DNA of 64,000 nt from Phytohabitans suffuscus. Lineage in GTDB: Bacteria; Actinomycetota; Actinomycetes; Mycobacteriales; Micromonosporaceae. Made by a program: the position numbers and the translations under genes. Under the pieces are notes generated by a model. It was not told the DNA's origin. It was given only the letters and a program-made list of their open reading frames with translations, and did not search any database. The stretch covers positions 9,300,320-9,364,319 of the forward strand of contig NZ_AP022871.1 in assembly GCF_011764565.1 (NCBI RefSeq). Reading direction: 5' to 3'. Within the stretch, counting starts at the first letter, position 1; each line of letters opens with the position of its first letter. This document shows, in pieces, positions 43,936 through 53,124 of this stretch.

Positions 43936-46900
43936 TCAGGTCGCGCGGCGGGTGGGGCGGCGGCCGAGGGCCAGCAGGGCGCCGGCGGCGATCAGGGTGG
44001 CGCCGGCGGCGGTGGCGGCTTTGGGCAGCCACGGCGGGATGTCGAGGAAGACGGTGATGCCGAGGATGCGGGACAGACCCCACGGCAGCAGCGCCATCTG
44101 GTCGTTCCAGACGGTCAGCGCGCGTTCCAGGCCCATGCCCGCGGCGACGGCGCCGAAGGCCGCGACCGGCGTGCCGGCGGCGGCCAGGACGCGGCCGGTC
44201 GACTGGCGGGCGCCGAGGGCGTAGGCGCCGCGCAGGGCGTGGTACGCGGCGACGAAGACCCACAGGAACGCGGCGGACGCGGCGGTGACGTAGACGGCGC
44301 GGGCCGGTGGGTCGGTCCAGAAGTCGAACCAGTAGCGGCCGGGGCCGCGCGAGGCGGTGGCGGTCAGCAGGATCAGCGTGCGCAGGACGGCGGCGCCGCC
44401 GAGGGCGGCCCACAGGGCGTACGGGTCGGCGCCGCCGAGCAGCAGGCGCAGCGCCGCCGCGAACAGCAGCCACGAGCCGAGGGTCGCGGTCAGGTGGGCG
44501 GGTGCGGCGAACCAGCTGTACGCGGCGCGGCTGAGCACCAGCGCGAGCGCGGGCAGGGCCCACACCAGCACACGGTCGGCGGCCGCCGGCGGGGGTGGCA
44601 GCCCGCCGAGCCGCCACGGGCGCGTCATCCCGACCCACAGCGCCCGCAGCGCGGCGACGCCGGGCGGCTGCCGGCCGCGCCAGAACGCCCCCACCAGCAC
44701 CGCCGCGACCAGCAGGGCGAGGAGGGCGCGGGCGAGCCAGGCCATGGCCAGGTCGCGGTCGGCGCGCTCCAGGCCGAGGTCGGCGGCCGGGAAGCGGAAG
44801 GCGGGCAGGTCGACGCTGCCGGCGTACCGGGCCAGGTGGGTGTCGCGGGCCTCGACGTAGCGGGCGCGGGCCTCCCGCCACGCGGCGCGGGCCTCGGGGT
44901 CGCCGGTGTCGAGCCACTGCGCGTACCGCAGAAACATCGTCCGGTAGGCGCCGAGGGTCTGGAACAGGTTCAGCTGGAAGTCGAGGGTGTCGACGAACCG
45001 CTGCCGCAGCGCCGGGTCGCGCCACGTCGCCGGGTCGGTGCCGGCGACGACCTCGCGCATGCGGGCGGAGAGCGCGACCGCCTCGCCGCCCTCGCCGATC
45101 GCCTCGTCGAGCCGGTCGCGGCTGACCGAGTAGATGCTGTCGAGCACGGCGCTGTCGCCGGTGACGATGTCCCACTCGAAGATCCACATCATCGGCGGCG
45201 GGTGCACGCCGAGCGCTTTGACGGTGCGGTCGGCGTACGGTCCGATGTAGAGCCCCTTCGTCACCGCCTGGCGGGACAGGGCCATCACCTCGCCGATCGC
45301 GGCCACGGTCGACGGGTCGGCGGAGAAGGTCCGCCGCGCCCAGTCCGCGGTCACCAGCGCCGGGTCGGCGTCCGGGTCCCAGGCCAGGCGGGCGGCGGAG
45401 TAGACGTTGAGGTCGTACAGCTGCCAGAAGCCCTCGCGCAGGTAGAGCGTGCGCGGGCCGGCGCGCAGCGGTCCGCCGCCCTGGGTCCAGGTCCAGACGC
45501 CCTCGACGCGCGGGTTGGCCGCCAGGAACCGGCGCAGCGCGGCCCCGTGCAGCGTGCCGAGGTCGTTGGGGAGCGCGCCGAACACCTCGAACTCGCGCCG
45601 CGCCTGGAACTCCACGATCCGCCGCTGCGTGCCGGTCTCCAGCGTGTGGTTGAACGGCAGGTGGCTGTAGTAGTCGCCGAGGCAGTACTTGGTGGAGACG
45701 ATCAGGTGCGGGTCGTCGATGCCGCCGAGCACCTCCTCGTACGACCCGGCGTCGATGTGCATCTCGCCGACCGCGCCGACGCCGATGCTCCAGGTGCGGA
45801 AGATGATGTCGCGCTCCCCCTCGCCGGCGACGTCGAGCAGCGCGCGGAGCATGGCGCGCACGGCCGCGGGGGTCTTGACCGCGATCTCCGAGGTGTAGTC
45901 CCACCCGGGGAACGAGTAGATGTCGCCGCCCTCGCCGATGCGCACCATCAGCCCCGCCGCGTACGGCAGGGAGGTGAAGAGCTCGCGCAGCCCGGCCTGG
46001 TAGACGCTCCACAGTCGAGCGTCCTCGGTGTCCATGCCGCCGGGCAGGCGCCGCAGGTGGTCGCGCAGCGGCGGGGAGAGCGCGAGCATGTCGGTCATGA
46101 AGTAGACCTTCATGCCCAGGTCGGCCGCGTACCGCCAGACGGGGCCGAAGTGCGCGACCATCGCGCGGGCCCGGGCCACGTGCGGGTCGCCGTCGGGGTA
46201 GACGCCGAGGCCGTCGAACGTGACGTACTCCAGGAAGCCCTGCACCACGATGCCGTTGTAGCCCTGGGCGAGCGAGTGGTCGACGAGCTGGCGGAACTGC
46301 GCCGAGATCTCCCCGACCGCGACGGCGTCCACATAGGGCGGTCCACTGAGGACGGCCGGGCCGACGACGTCGGTGTTGAGCGAGTAGTCGTCGCTGCCCG
46401 CCCAGCCGGCCGGGTCGGCGTCGACGCCCACCCCGCCGGAGTCGACCAGCCGCAGCCCGAGGCGGGGCGTGACGACCCGCCCGTCGTCGCCGGCGGGCAG
46501 CACGCCGGCGCCGGAGCGGACCCGGTCGGCGACCGCGTAGAGGCCGGCCGCGGCGCCCGCCGGGGTCGCGGCTTCGAGCACCAGGTCGGCACCGGAACGC
46601 CGCAGCCGGAACGCCTCACCGGTGAGCCCCTGGCCCGGCGCGACCCGCAGCGCCGGGCCGCCGGCGCCGGGCCTGGCCTCGGACCCGGTGGAGACCGCGG
46701 GGCGGGGGGCGCCACGCCCGGCGACCGCCTCGGCCACCGCGGACGCGGCCAGCTCGACCCGCCGGTCGGCCGGCGTCCGCACCTCGGTGATCTGCGGCGC
46801 CGGCGCCATCTCGCGCGGCGGCGCGGGCTCGAGGTCCTCCGGCGGCACCCGCGCCGGCGTGAAGCTCAGCCCGAGCGCCTTGTCGACCTGCCAGGCGACG

Positions 46901-46980
46901 GCCGCGCCGACGCCCAGCAGCACGAGCGCGGTCGCGCCGGCTATCCACGGTCGCGCGGCCAACCCCCGAACCAGGGACAC
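43936..46980 (-). CDS. glycoside-hydrolase-like ectodomain fused to a polytopic membrane domain
   Basis: The 1014-residue protein has an N-terminal membrane helix (about 12-33). A domain resembling the GH20 N-terminal domain follows (about 65-155: GQGLTGEAFRLRRSGADLVL, then PAGAAAGLYAVADRVRS). The large TIM-barrel-like region (about 170-700: LGLRLVDSGGVGVDADPAGW, GMKVYFMTDML, RVEGVWTWTQGGG) recalls GH67 alpha-glucuronidases. From about 745 to 1000 there are roughly eight transmembrane helices. Catalytic residues cannot be assigned by eye. GTG 46980 starts it. It likely acts on a glycan at the outer membrane face; the neighbouring glycan operon is a possible partner. Confidence 0.7.
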   Translation of the reverse strand: MSLVRGLAARPWIAGATALVLLGVGAAVAWQVDKALGLSFTPARVPPEDLEPAPPREMAPAPQITEVRTPADRRVELAASAVAEAVAGRGAPRPAVSTGSEARPGAGGPALRVAPGQGLTGEAFRLRRSGADLVLEAATPAGAAAGLYAVADRVRSGAGVLPAGDDGRVVTPRLGLRLVDSGGVGVDADPAGWAGSDDYSLNTDVVGPAVLSGPPYVDAVAVGEISAQFRQLVDHSLAQGYNGIVVQGFLEYVTFDGLGVYPDGDPHVARARAMVAHFGPVWRYAADLGMKVYFMTDMLALSPPLRDHLRRLPGGMDTEDARLWSVYQAGLRELFTSLPYAAGLMVRIGEGGDIYSFPGWDYTSEIAVKTPAAVRAMLRALLDVAGEGERDIIFRTWSIGVGAVGEMHIDAGSYEEVLGGIDDPHLIVSTKYCLGDYYSHLPFNHTLETGTQRRIVEFQARREFEVFGALPNDLGTLHGAALRRFLAANPRVEGVWTWTQGGGPLRAGPRTLYLREGFWQLYDLNVYSAARLAWDPDADPALVTADWARRTFSADPSTVAAIGEVMALSRQAVTKGLYIGPYADRTVKALGVHPPPMMWIFEWDIVTGDSAVLDSIYSVSRDRLDEAIGEGGEAVALSARMREVVAGTDPATWRDPALRQRFVDTLDFQLNLFQTLGAYRTMFLRYAQWLDTGDPEARAAWREARARYVEARDTHLARYAGSVDLPAFRFPAADLGLERADRDLAMAWLARALLALLVAAVLVGAFWRGRQPPGVAALRALWVGMTRPWRLGGLPPPPAAADRVLVWALPALALVLSRAAYSWFAAPAHLTATLGSWLLFAAALRLLLGGADPYALWAALGGAAVLRTLILLTATASRGPGRYWFDFWTDPPARAVYVTAASAAFLWVFVAAYHALRGAYALGARQSTGRVLAAAGTPVAAFGAVAAGMGLERALTVWNDQMALLPWGLSRILGITVFLDIPPWLPKAATAAGATLIAAGALLALGRRPTRRAT

Positions 46981-47074
46981 GCGGTCATCCTACGGCTGGC
47001 CGGGCCGTGGACCGGCCAGGTCGGGCGGGACGCCGAGGAACGGCTCGGTGAACAACCGGTGCGCGGGCGGGGGG

Positions 47075-47740
47075 CTACTGCAGCGCGAGCACGTCGACGA
47101 CGAAGCGCAGCGGCCCGGCCGGCGCGCCGCCCTGCGGGTTGTCGCCGTACGCGAGGTCGGACGGGATGTCCAGCTGCACGCGGCTGCCGACGGTCGCGCC
47201 GACCAGCCCCTGGTCCCAGCCGGGGATCACACCGCCGGTGCCGAGCTGGAAGCTGAACGGCTCCGACCTGTTCCACGAGGCGTCGAACTCCTCGCCGGAG
47301 GTGTACGAGACGCCGACGTAGTTCACCGTGATGGTCTGGCCCGCCGTGGCCGCCGGGCCGGCGCCCTTGATGAGCGGGGTGACGGTGAGCTTGTCGAGGG
47401 TGCCGCCGCCCGCCTTGACCTCGGGCTTGGTCCCGAGCGCCGGGTCGGCGCCGGCCGGCACGGGCGGGAAGTCGGCGGCCGCGGGCGGCGTGGGGGCCGC
47501 CGCCGTGGGCTCGGCGGCCGCGGTGGGGCTGGCGGTGGTGGTCAGGGCCGGCGCGCCGACGCTCTCGCCACCGCCGCCGCTGCCGGCGATGAAGAAGACC
47601 GCGATCAGGACCGCGACCACGGCGAGGCCGGCGCCGGCGCCCGCGAGCGCCTGGTTGCGCTTCTTCACCTGCGCCGCGCGGGCCGCGGCGGCTTTGGCAG
47701 CCGCCCGCCGCTCCTGCTTGGCCGTCCTCTGCTCCGCCAC
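47075..47740 (-). CDS. membrane-anchored FKBP-type peptidyl-prolyl isomerase
   Basis: The 221-residue protein has a basic cytoplasmic start, one membrane helix (about 34-54, ending VLIAVFFIAG), and an Ala/Pro/Thr linker. A complete FKBP domain follows: ITVNYVGVSYTSGEEFDASW, GGVIPGWDQGLVGATVGSRV, IPSDLAYGDNPQG. It would speed prolyl isomerisation of exported proteins. GTG 47740 has GGAGG at optimal spacing; ATG 47761 is an alternative. Confidence 0.88.
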   Translation of the reverse strand: MAEQRTAKQERRAAAKAAAARAAQVKKRNQALAGAGAGLAVVAVLIAVFFIAGSGGGGESVGAPALTTTASPTAAAEPTAAAPTPPAAADFPPVPAGADPALGTKPEVKAGGGTLDKLTVTPLIKGAGPAATAGQTITVNYVGVSYTSGEEFDASWNRSEPFSFQLGTGGVIPGWDQGLVGATVGSRVQLDIPSDLAYGDNPQGGAPAGPLRFVVDVLALQ

Positions 47741-47812
47741 CACGCCTCCTCCATCGGGCAAGACTCCGACACCCTACCGGCACGGCCTGGGACCCTCACG
47801 AGGGGTGACACC

Positions 47813-48784
47813 TCAGCCGGCGAGGACCTTCGCGTAGACGGACTCCAGCTGGCGGACCACGGCGTCCTGGTCGTAGCGGGCGATCTTCGAACGGCCGTCG
47901 CCGCGGCCGCCGGACTCCAGCACCCGCGCCGACGCCGCGACGAGCGCCGCGACGAGGTCGGCGTCGGAGTCGGGGAAGTCGACGACCTCCGACGCGGTGA
48001 CGCCGGCCAGCACCTCGCGTACGTCGCCGACGTCGACGCTGACCACCGGGAGGTCCATCGCGGCGGCCTCCTTGACGATCAGCGGGCCGCTCTCGGTGCC
48101 CCGCCGCGACGTGACCAGCAGCAGGTCGGCCGCGGCGAACTTGGGGACCACGTCGGCGCGGACCTGGCCGGGGCCGGGCAGGATCAGCTCGCGGACCGGC
48201 AGGCCGCGCTCGCGCAGCCCGGCCAGCGCGGCGGTGAAGACGTCGTAGCGCTTGACCGCGTTGTCCGGTGCCGCGCCGAAGAGCACCACCAGGTCGTCGG
48301 GCCCGTAGCCGAGCCGCTCGCGGGCCGCCGCCCGCCGCGCCGGCGGGTAGGGCGTGAACAGGTCGAAGTCGATGCCGTTGGGCACGACCACGCCGGACGG
48401 GTCACCCGCCGCCTCGACGAGACGCTTCGACGGGTACACGCGCACGGCCGGGCGCCCGGCGGTGAGCCGCGTGATCCGGGCCTGCCAGGGCTCGTTGACG
48501 TCACTGCCGTACAGCGACAGCACGCGGGGCACGCCGGTGACGAGGCGGGCCGAGAGCGAGGTCAGTCCATAGTGGACGTGCACCAGGTCGTAGCGCGCGG
48601 CGCGGGCGCGGCGGCGCACCCGCGGCGCGGCGAGCAGGTAGTCCTTGGCGCCGCGCGACTGTGCCACGACCTCCACGTCGATGTCGTGGCCGAGCTTGCG
48701 CAGACCCTCGACCTGCTCGGCCACGAACACACCGCGGAAGCTGCCCGGCGCCGGCCACAGGTTCGTGACGGCCAGGATGCGCAT
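47813..48784 (-). CDS. GT4-family glycosyltransferase
   Basis: The 323-residue protein is GT-B-like: N-terminal MRILAVTNLWPAPGSFRGVF, VHVHYGLTS, then the C-terminal donor site ESGPLIVKEAAAMDLPVVSV with the E-x7-E arrangement. ATG 48784 starts 1 nt after the stop of the aminotransferase gene, so it ends the seven-gene glycan operon. It would add a sugar to a lipid-linked or protein-linked glycan; donor and acceptor are unknown. Confidence 0.9.
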   Translation of the reverse strand: MRILAVTNLWPAPGSFRGVFVAEQVEGLRKLGHDIDVEVVAQSRGAKDYLLAAPRVRRRARAARYDLVHVHYGLTSLSARLVTGVPRVLSLYGSDVNEPWQARITRLTAGRPAVRVYPSKRLVEAAGDPSGVVVPNGIDFDLFTPYPPARRAAARERLGYGPDDLVVLFGAAPDNAVKRYDVFTAALAGLRERGLPVRELILPGPGQVRADVVPKFAAADLLLVTSRRGTESGPLIVKEAAAMDLPVVSVDVGDVREVLAGVTASEVVDFPDSDADLVAALVAASARVLESGGRGDGRSKIARYDQDAVVRQLESVYAKVLAG

Positions 48785-48785
48785 G

Positions 48786-49904
48786 TCAGAAGAAGGACTT
48801 CACCGCGGCCACGACCCGGTCGAGCTGCTCGTCGGTCAGCTCGGCGTAGATCGGCAGCGACAGGCACTCGTCGGCCCACGCCTCGGTCAGCGGCAGGTCG
48901 CCCCGCCGGCCGCCGAGCGACCCGTACGCCGGCTGCAGGTGCAGCGGCACCGGGTAGTGCACGCCGGCCCCGATGCCCTGCTCCTTGAGGTGGGCGAGCA
49001 GGTCGTCGCGGCGCGCGGTGCGCAGCAGCGCGTGGTGGAAGACGCTCCTGCGGTCCGGGGTCGCGGGTGGGAACCACAGGTCGCCGACGCCGGCCAGCGC
49101 GGCCTCGTAGCGCGCCATCAGCTCCACGCGCCGGGCGTTGTCGGCGTCGAGCGTGGTCAGCTTCGCCGAGAGGACGGCCGCCTGGATGGTGTCCATGCGG
49201 TGCGCGTACCCGATGATCTCGTGCTCGTACTTCGTGGTGCGCCCGTGGTCGCGCAGCTTGCGCACGGCGGCGGCGAAGTCGTCGTCGTTGGTGGTGATCG
49301 CGCCGGCGTCGCCGAAGGCGCCCAGGTTCTTACCCGGGTAGAACGAGAAGCAGGCGGCGATCCCCCACCCGCCGGCCCGCACCACGCCGCCGTCGGCCCT
49401 GACCACCTCCGACCCGTGCGACTGGGCCGCGTCCTCGATCAGCGGCACGCCGGCCGAGGCGGCCACCGCGGACAGCTGCTCCAGGTCGGCGGGGCGGCCG
49501 TGGATGTCGACCGGCAGCACCGCGCGTACCCCGTCGATGGCGTCCTTGAGCGCGACCGGGTCCATCGCGCCGGTCTGCGGGTCGATCTCGACGAACCGCG
49601 GCGTCGCGCCCAGCCAGGTGATCGGCTCGGCGCTGGCGATGAACGTGTGGGCCGGCACCGCGACCACGTCGCCGGGGCCCACGCCCGCGGCGGCGAGCGC
49701 CAGGTGCAGCGCGGCGGTGCCGGAGCCGACGCCGATCGCGTGCCGGGTGCCGCAGAACGCCGCGTACTGGGCCTCGAACGCCTTCAGCTGCGGTCCCTGG
49801 ATGAACGCCGTGCTCTCCACGACCTCGCGCATGCCGGCGTCGATCGCCTCCTTGTGGCGCAGGTAGGAGGCCTTGACGTCGACGAGCGGTACTGCGGTGG
49901 TCAT
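48786..49904 (-). CDS. DegT/DnrJ/EryC1-type sugar aminotransferase (WlbC/WbpE-like)
   Basis: The 372-residue enzyme is a PLP-dependent sugar aminotransferase: GSGTAALHLALAAAG, EDAAQSHGSE, catalytic Lys in FSFYPGKNLGAFGDAGA. Together with the upstream dehydrogenase and acetyltransferase it forms the order wlbA-wlbB-wlbC known for making UDP-2,3-diacetamido-2,3-dideoxy uronic acids, so 3-amination of a UDP-3-keto sugar is the likely step. ATG 49904 overlaps the acetyltransferase stop (ATGA). Confidence 0.92.
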   Translation of the reverse strand: MTTAVPLVDVKASYLRHKEAIDAGMREVVESTAFIQGPQLKAFEAQYAAFCGTRHAIGVGSGTAALHLALAAAGVGPGDVVAVPAHTFIASAEPITWLGATPRFVEIDPQTGAMDPVALKDAIDGVRAVLPVDIHGRPADLEQLSAVAASAGVPLIEDAAQSHGSEVVRADGGVVRAGGWGIAACFSFYPGKNLGAFGDAGAITTNDDDFAAAVRKLRDHGRTTKYEHEIIGYAHRMDTIQAAVLSAKLTTLDADNARRVELMARYEAALAGVGDLWFPPATPDRRSVFHHALLRTARRDDLLAHLKEQGIGAGVHYPVPLHLQPAYGSLGGRRGDLPLTEAWADECLSLPIYAELTDEQLDRVVAAVKSFF

Positions 49905-50548
49905 CGTGACTCCGAAAGCGATGGGTAGGGACGGTGGTCGAGGCCCGCCGGGCAGAGCAGGTCGTCGATGGTCTTCGTCTGCCGCCCGGGGTTGCCGTAC
50001 ACGACCGCGCCGGGGGCGACGTCCTTGGTGACGACGGCGCCGGCGCCGACGACGGCGCGCTCGCCGACGCGTACGCCGGGCAGGATCGTGACGTTGGCGC
50101 CGATGCGCGCCGCGCGTCCGATGTGGACGCCCTTGATGCACTTGGAGACGTCGGGGCAGCGCGGGAACGGCGCGTTGGTGAGCGTCACCCGAGGGCCGAG
50201 CCAGGCGTCGTCCTCCAGCACGGAGAACTCCGGCACGAAGCAGTGCGAGTGCACGCGCACCCGGTCTCCGATGTGGACGGTGTGCTCCACGACGGACAGC
50301 GAGCCCACCGATACGTCGTCGCCGATGGTCGTGTGCTCGCGGACCAGCACGTGGTGGCCGGTCTGGAACTTGGCGCCCGCGGTGACGCCCGCGTAGACGA
50401 CGGTGTGGCTGCGCAGCTTGACGCCGTCACCCAGGACGGTCGCGGCGTCGGAGGGGCCGGAGCGGCCGACGATGCAGAACTCCTCGACGACCGCGTCCGC
50501 GCCGAGCTTCACGCCGTCGGCGACGACGGCGAGCGGACTAACGGTCAC
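49901..50548 (-). CDS. hexapeptide-repeat N-acetyltransferase (WlbB/WbpD-like)
   Basis: The 215-residue protein has a long left-handed beta-helix (many [LIV]G.X4 turns: VSVGSLSVVEHTVHIGDRVR, IGRAARIGANVTILPGVRVG, GERAVVGAGAVVTKDVAPGA). It ends VVYGNPGRQTKTID, typical of sugar N-acetyltransferases such as WbpD/WlbB. It would acetylate the 3-amino group made by the next enzyme. GTG 50548 has GAAGG 9 nt upstream; TTG 50557 sits directly on that site and is less likely. It overlaps the oxidoreductase gene. Confidence 0.88.
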   Translation of the reverse strand: MTVSPLAVVADGVKLGADAVVEEFCIVGRSGPSDAATVLGDGVKLRSHTVVYAGVTAGAKFQTGHHVLVREHTTIGDDVSVGSLSVVEHTVHIGDRVRVHSHCFVPEFSVLEDDAWLGPRVTLTNAPFPRCPDVSKCIKGVHIGRAARIGANVTILPGVRVGERAVVGAGAVVTKDVAPGAVVYGNPGRQTKTIDDLLCPAGLDHRPYPSLSESR

Positions 50549-51560
50549 CGGCCTCAACCTTCACCTGGGCGCCGCCGGCGCGCAGCGAGGCGTCGACCGC
50601 CTCGAGCACGGCCACGACGTCGACCCCGTTCCACCCGTCGGTGCGCGGGCGGGTGCCGGTGTCGGCGCACTCCAGGAAGTGCCGCAGCTCCACGCCGAGC
50701 GGCTCGGCCTTCTCCAGCTCGGGCACGGTGACGACGCCGTCGCGCAGGCGGTACTGCCACGCGCCGTACTCGTCCTCGAACACCTTGTCGGCGCCCTTGT
50801 CGTAGACCCGCAGCTTGGCCTCGGCGTCCATGTCGTCGTACACGAGCATCTGCTTGCTGCCCACGACGGTGGTCCGGCGGGTCTTCGACGGGTCGAGCCA
50901 GCTCACGTGCATGTGGGCGAGCACGCCACCGGGGTAACCGACCGTGACGAACGCCACGTCCTCGACGTCCTTGTTGAGGTAGCGCGCGCCCTCGGCGGCG
51001 GCCCACTCGGGGCGCTGCCCGACCAGGAAGTTGGCGATCGAGACGTCGTGCGGGCCGATCGACCAGAACGCGTTGATGTCGCTCTGGATGCGCCCCAGGT
51101 TGAGCCGCTGCGAGTGCAGGTAGAGCAGGTCGCCGAAGGCGTCGCCGTCGACGAGCTCCTTCATCCTGCGCACCGCCGGCACGTACTCGAAGGTGTGCCC
51201 GACCATCAGCACCCGCTCGCGGTCGTCGGCGAGGCGGGCCAGCGCGACCGCGTCCGCGCTGGAGAGCGCGAGCGGCTTTTCCACCAGGACGTGCTTGCCG
51301 GCCTCCAGCAGCCGCCGGGTGAGCGGCGCGTGGGTGGCCGCCGGGGTGGCGACCACGGCCATGCCGACCTCGGGGTCGTCGAGCACGGCGGCCAGGTCGT
51401 CGGTGACGGTCACCTTCGGGTACAGCCCGGCCGCCTTCGCGCCGCGCTCGGGCGAGAGCTCGACCAGGTAGCGCCACCGGTCACCGGCGTGGGCCTGCAG
51501 GTTGCGGGCCAGGTTGGGGCCCCAGTAGCCGAAGCCGACCAGTGCGACGGCATCACTCAC
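50538..51560 (-). CDS. Gfo/Idh/MocA sugar dehydrogenase (WlbA/WbpB-like)
   Basis: The 340-residue protein has an N-terminal NAD fold (ALVGFGYWGPNLARNLQ), the EKPLALSSADA motif with the catalytic Lys, and a C-terminal half with the family active-site region (IGPHDVSIANFLVG). The GPHD pattern is shared with WlbA/WbpB enzymes that oxidise the C3 hydroxyl of a UDP-GlcNAc uronic acid. GTG 51560 overlaps the ligase stop by 8 nt. It is the first enzyme of the three-gene diacetamido-sugar block. Confidence 0.9.
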   Translation of the reverse strand: MSDAVALVGFGYWGPNLARNLQAHAGDRWRYLVELSPERGAKAAGLYPKVTVTDDLAAVLDDPEVGMAVVATPAATHAPLTRRLLEAGKHVLVEKPLALSSADAVALARLADDRERVLMVGHTFEYVPAVRRMKELVDGDAFGDLLYLHSQRLNLGRIQSDINAFWSIGPHDVSIANFLVGQRPEWAAAEGARYLNKDVEDVAFVTVGYPGGVLAHMHVSWLDPSKTRRTTVVGSKQMLVYDDMDAEAKLRVYDKGADKVFEDEYGAWQYRLRDGVVTVPELEKAEPLGVELRHFLECADTGTRPRTDGWNGVDVVAVLEAVDASLRAGGAQVKVEAGDR

Positions 51561-53124
51561 GTTCTTCGGTCCTCTCGACTCCGGTTGGTCCCGAAGAGAC
51601 TAGCGTGCCACGCTTCCACCACACCCAGGCGAGGCCGAGGATGGTGAACAGCTGCGCCGGGAAGAGCGGATCCTCCATGGAGGGGGCCAGGCAGGCGACC
51701 AGGATCGCGAACATCATCGCGGCCGGCGCCCACCAGCCGAACGGATGCACCGCGAGACCGCGCCGCCACACCGCGCGCACGATCGGTGCGATGAGCAGGA
51801 AGAGCCAGGCCAGGTAGGCGAGCGCGCCGAGCGCGCCGGTCTCCACGAGCAGGTGCAGCCAGAACGAGTCGACCTGCTTCTCGTTCGAGCCGTAGAGGCG
51901 GAAGCCATCGGGGCCGAAGCGGGGGTCCTGGTACCAGAGCGGGTCGTGCTCGTACGCCACGATGCCGCCGAACTGGCCGACGCCGTAGCCGAGCGCGGGC
52001 CGCTTGAGCCACAGCTCGACGCCCTGCTGCGCGTAGAGCACGCGCACCTCGCGCTCGGGAATCTTCTCCCGGTCCTCGCCGCAGTCGGTGCGGGTCTCGA
52101 CGCAGGCGTTGTCCGGCTCCTCGCCGCTGCCCAGGTCGAACGCGCTCGCCACACCGGCGAGGCGGCGGGCCAGCTCGGCGCGGTTCTCCGGGCTGACGGC
52201 GAGCTGCCCGGCGGCGAAGCCGAGCACGATGACGACGGCGAGCGTGCCGGCGGCCCACCTGCCGCGGCGCAGCACGCAGATCACCGCGACGCCGGCGACG
52301 AAGCCGAGCGTCGACTCGCGCGACTGGGTGGCCGACAGCGCGACCGACAGCGCCACGAACGCGGCCCACCAGCGCCAGTGCACCTTGGTGCGCGAGGCCA
52401 TGTACGCGAAGATGCCGAGCATCGTGAGCGCGAGCAGGTGGCCGAGGTGGTTGGGGTGGTCCAGCAGCGCGTGGGCGCGGTTGATCCGGGCCCACGTCAT
52501 GTTGATCCAGCCGAGGTTCTGGTACGAGGTCGGGCCGGCGAGCGTCTGCCAGATCGCGATCAGCGCGTTGAGCCCGACGATCACGCCGACGACGGTCAGC
52601 ACGCGGCGCACCGACGTACGGCTCGGGTCGGCGGCCCGCCAGGCGTAGAAGACGATCGCGCCGCGCAGGTAGACCCAGCCGGCCTCGCCGATCAGCCCGA
52701 TCGGCGAGCCGCCGAAGAGGCCGGCGAGCACGAACACCACGCCGAGCACCACGATCGCGATGTCGGCCGGGGTGCGGAAGTCGCGCCACCGCCGGTCGAC
52801 CGCGACCTTGACCGCGCTGAGGCCGAGCAGCAGGAAGTAGAGCCCGTTCTTGACCGACTTGGGCCAGTCGGGTCCCTCGGCGAGCAGGTTGCCGCGCTCG
52901 TCCTCCACCGGCGTGGCGAGCAGCACCTGGAGCCAGGTCTCGAACAGCACCCAGATCAGGAGGACACCCAGCAGCACCACCAGGACGAGACCGAGCCAGC
53001 GGCTCAGGCGGCCCGTCAGGTCGGTGCGGGGCGCTGTGCCCGCCGCGAGCGACTCCGTCCGCGGTTGTGCAGAAAGCATCTGTGCCCCGTCATCCGTCCC
53101 GTTCCGTACCGCGCCGCGCGCCAC
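51553..53124 (-). CDS. O-antigen ligase/polymerase-like membrane protein
   Basis: The 523-residue protein has about eleven membrane helices and the large loop of the Wzy/WaaL group (PALGYGVGQFGGIVAYEHDP, then SFWLHLLVETGALGALAYLA). It would polymerise or transfer lipid-linked glycan outside the membrane. GTG 53124 is chosen because GGAGG lies 6 nt upstream and it overlaps the flippase stop by one base; TTG 53142 and ATG 53079 are in-frame alternatives. Confidence 0.88.
   Translation of the reverse strand: MARGAVRNGTDDGAQMLSAQPRTESLAAGTAPRTDLTGRLSRWLGLVLVVLLGVLLIWVLFETWLQVLLATPVEDERGNLLAEGPDWPKSVKNGLYFLLLGLSAVKVAVDRRWRDFRTPADIAIVVLGVVFVLAGLFGGSPIGLIGEAGWVYLRGAIVFYAWRAADPSRTSVRRVLTVVGVIVGLNALIAIWQTLAGPTSYQNLGWINMTWARINRAHALLDHPNHLGHLLALTMLGIFAYMASRTKVHWRWWAAFVALSVALSATQSRESTLGFVAGVAVICVLRRGRWAAGTLAVVIVLGFAAGQLAVSPENRAELARRLAGVASAFDLGSGEEPDNACVETRTDCGEDREKIPEREVRVLYAQQGVELWLKRPALGYGVGQFGGIVAYEHDPLWYQDPRFGPDGFRLYGSNEKQVDSFWLHLLVETGALGALAYLAWLFLLIAPIVRAVWRRGLAVHPFGWWAPAAMMFAILVACLAPSMEDPLFPAQLFTILGLAWVWWKRGTLVSSGPTGVERTEERE

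Noticed and set aside
44239..46980. Long plus-strand open frame opposite the hydrolase-membrane fusion
   Set aside because: It is Arg/Gly/Val-rich low-complexity translation with no domain; the minus-strand gene is clearly coding.
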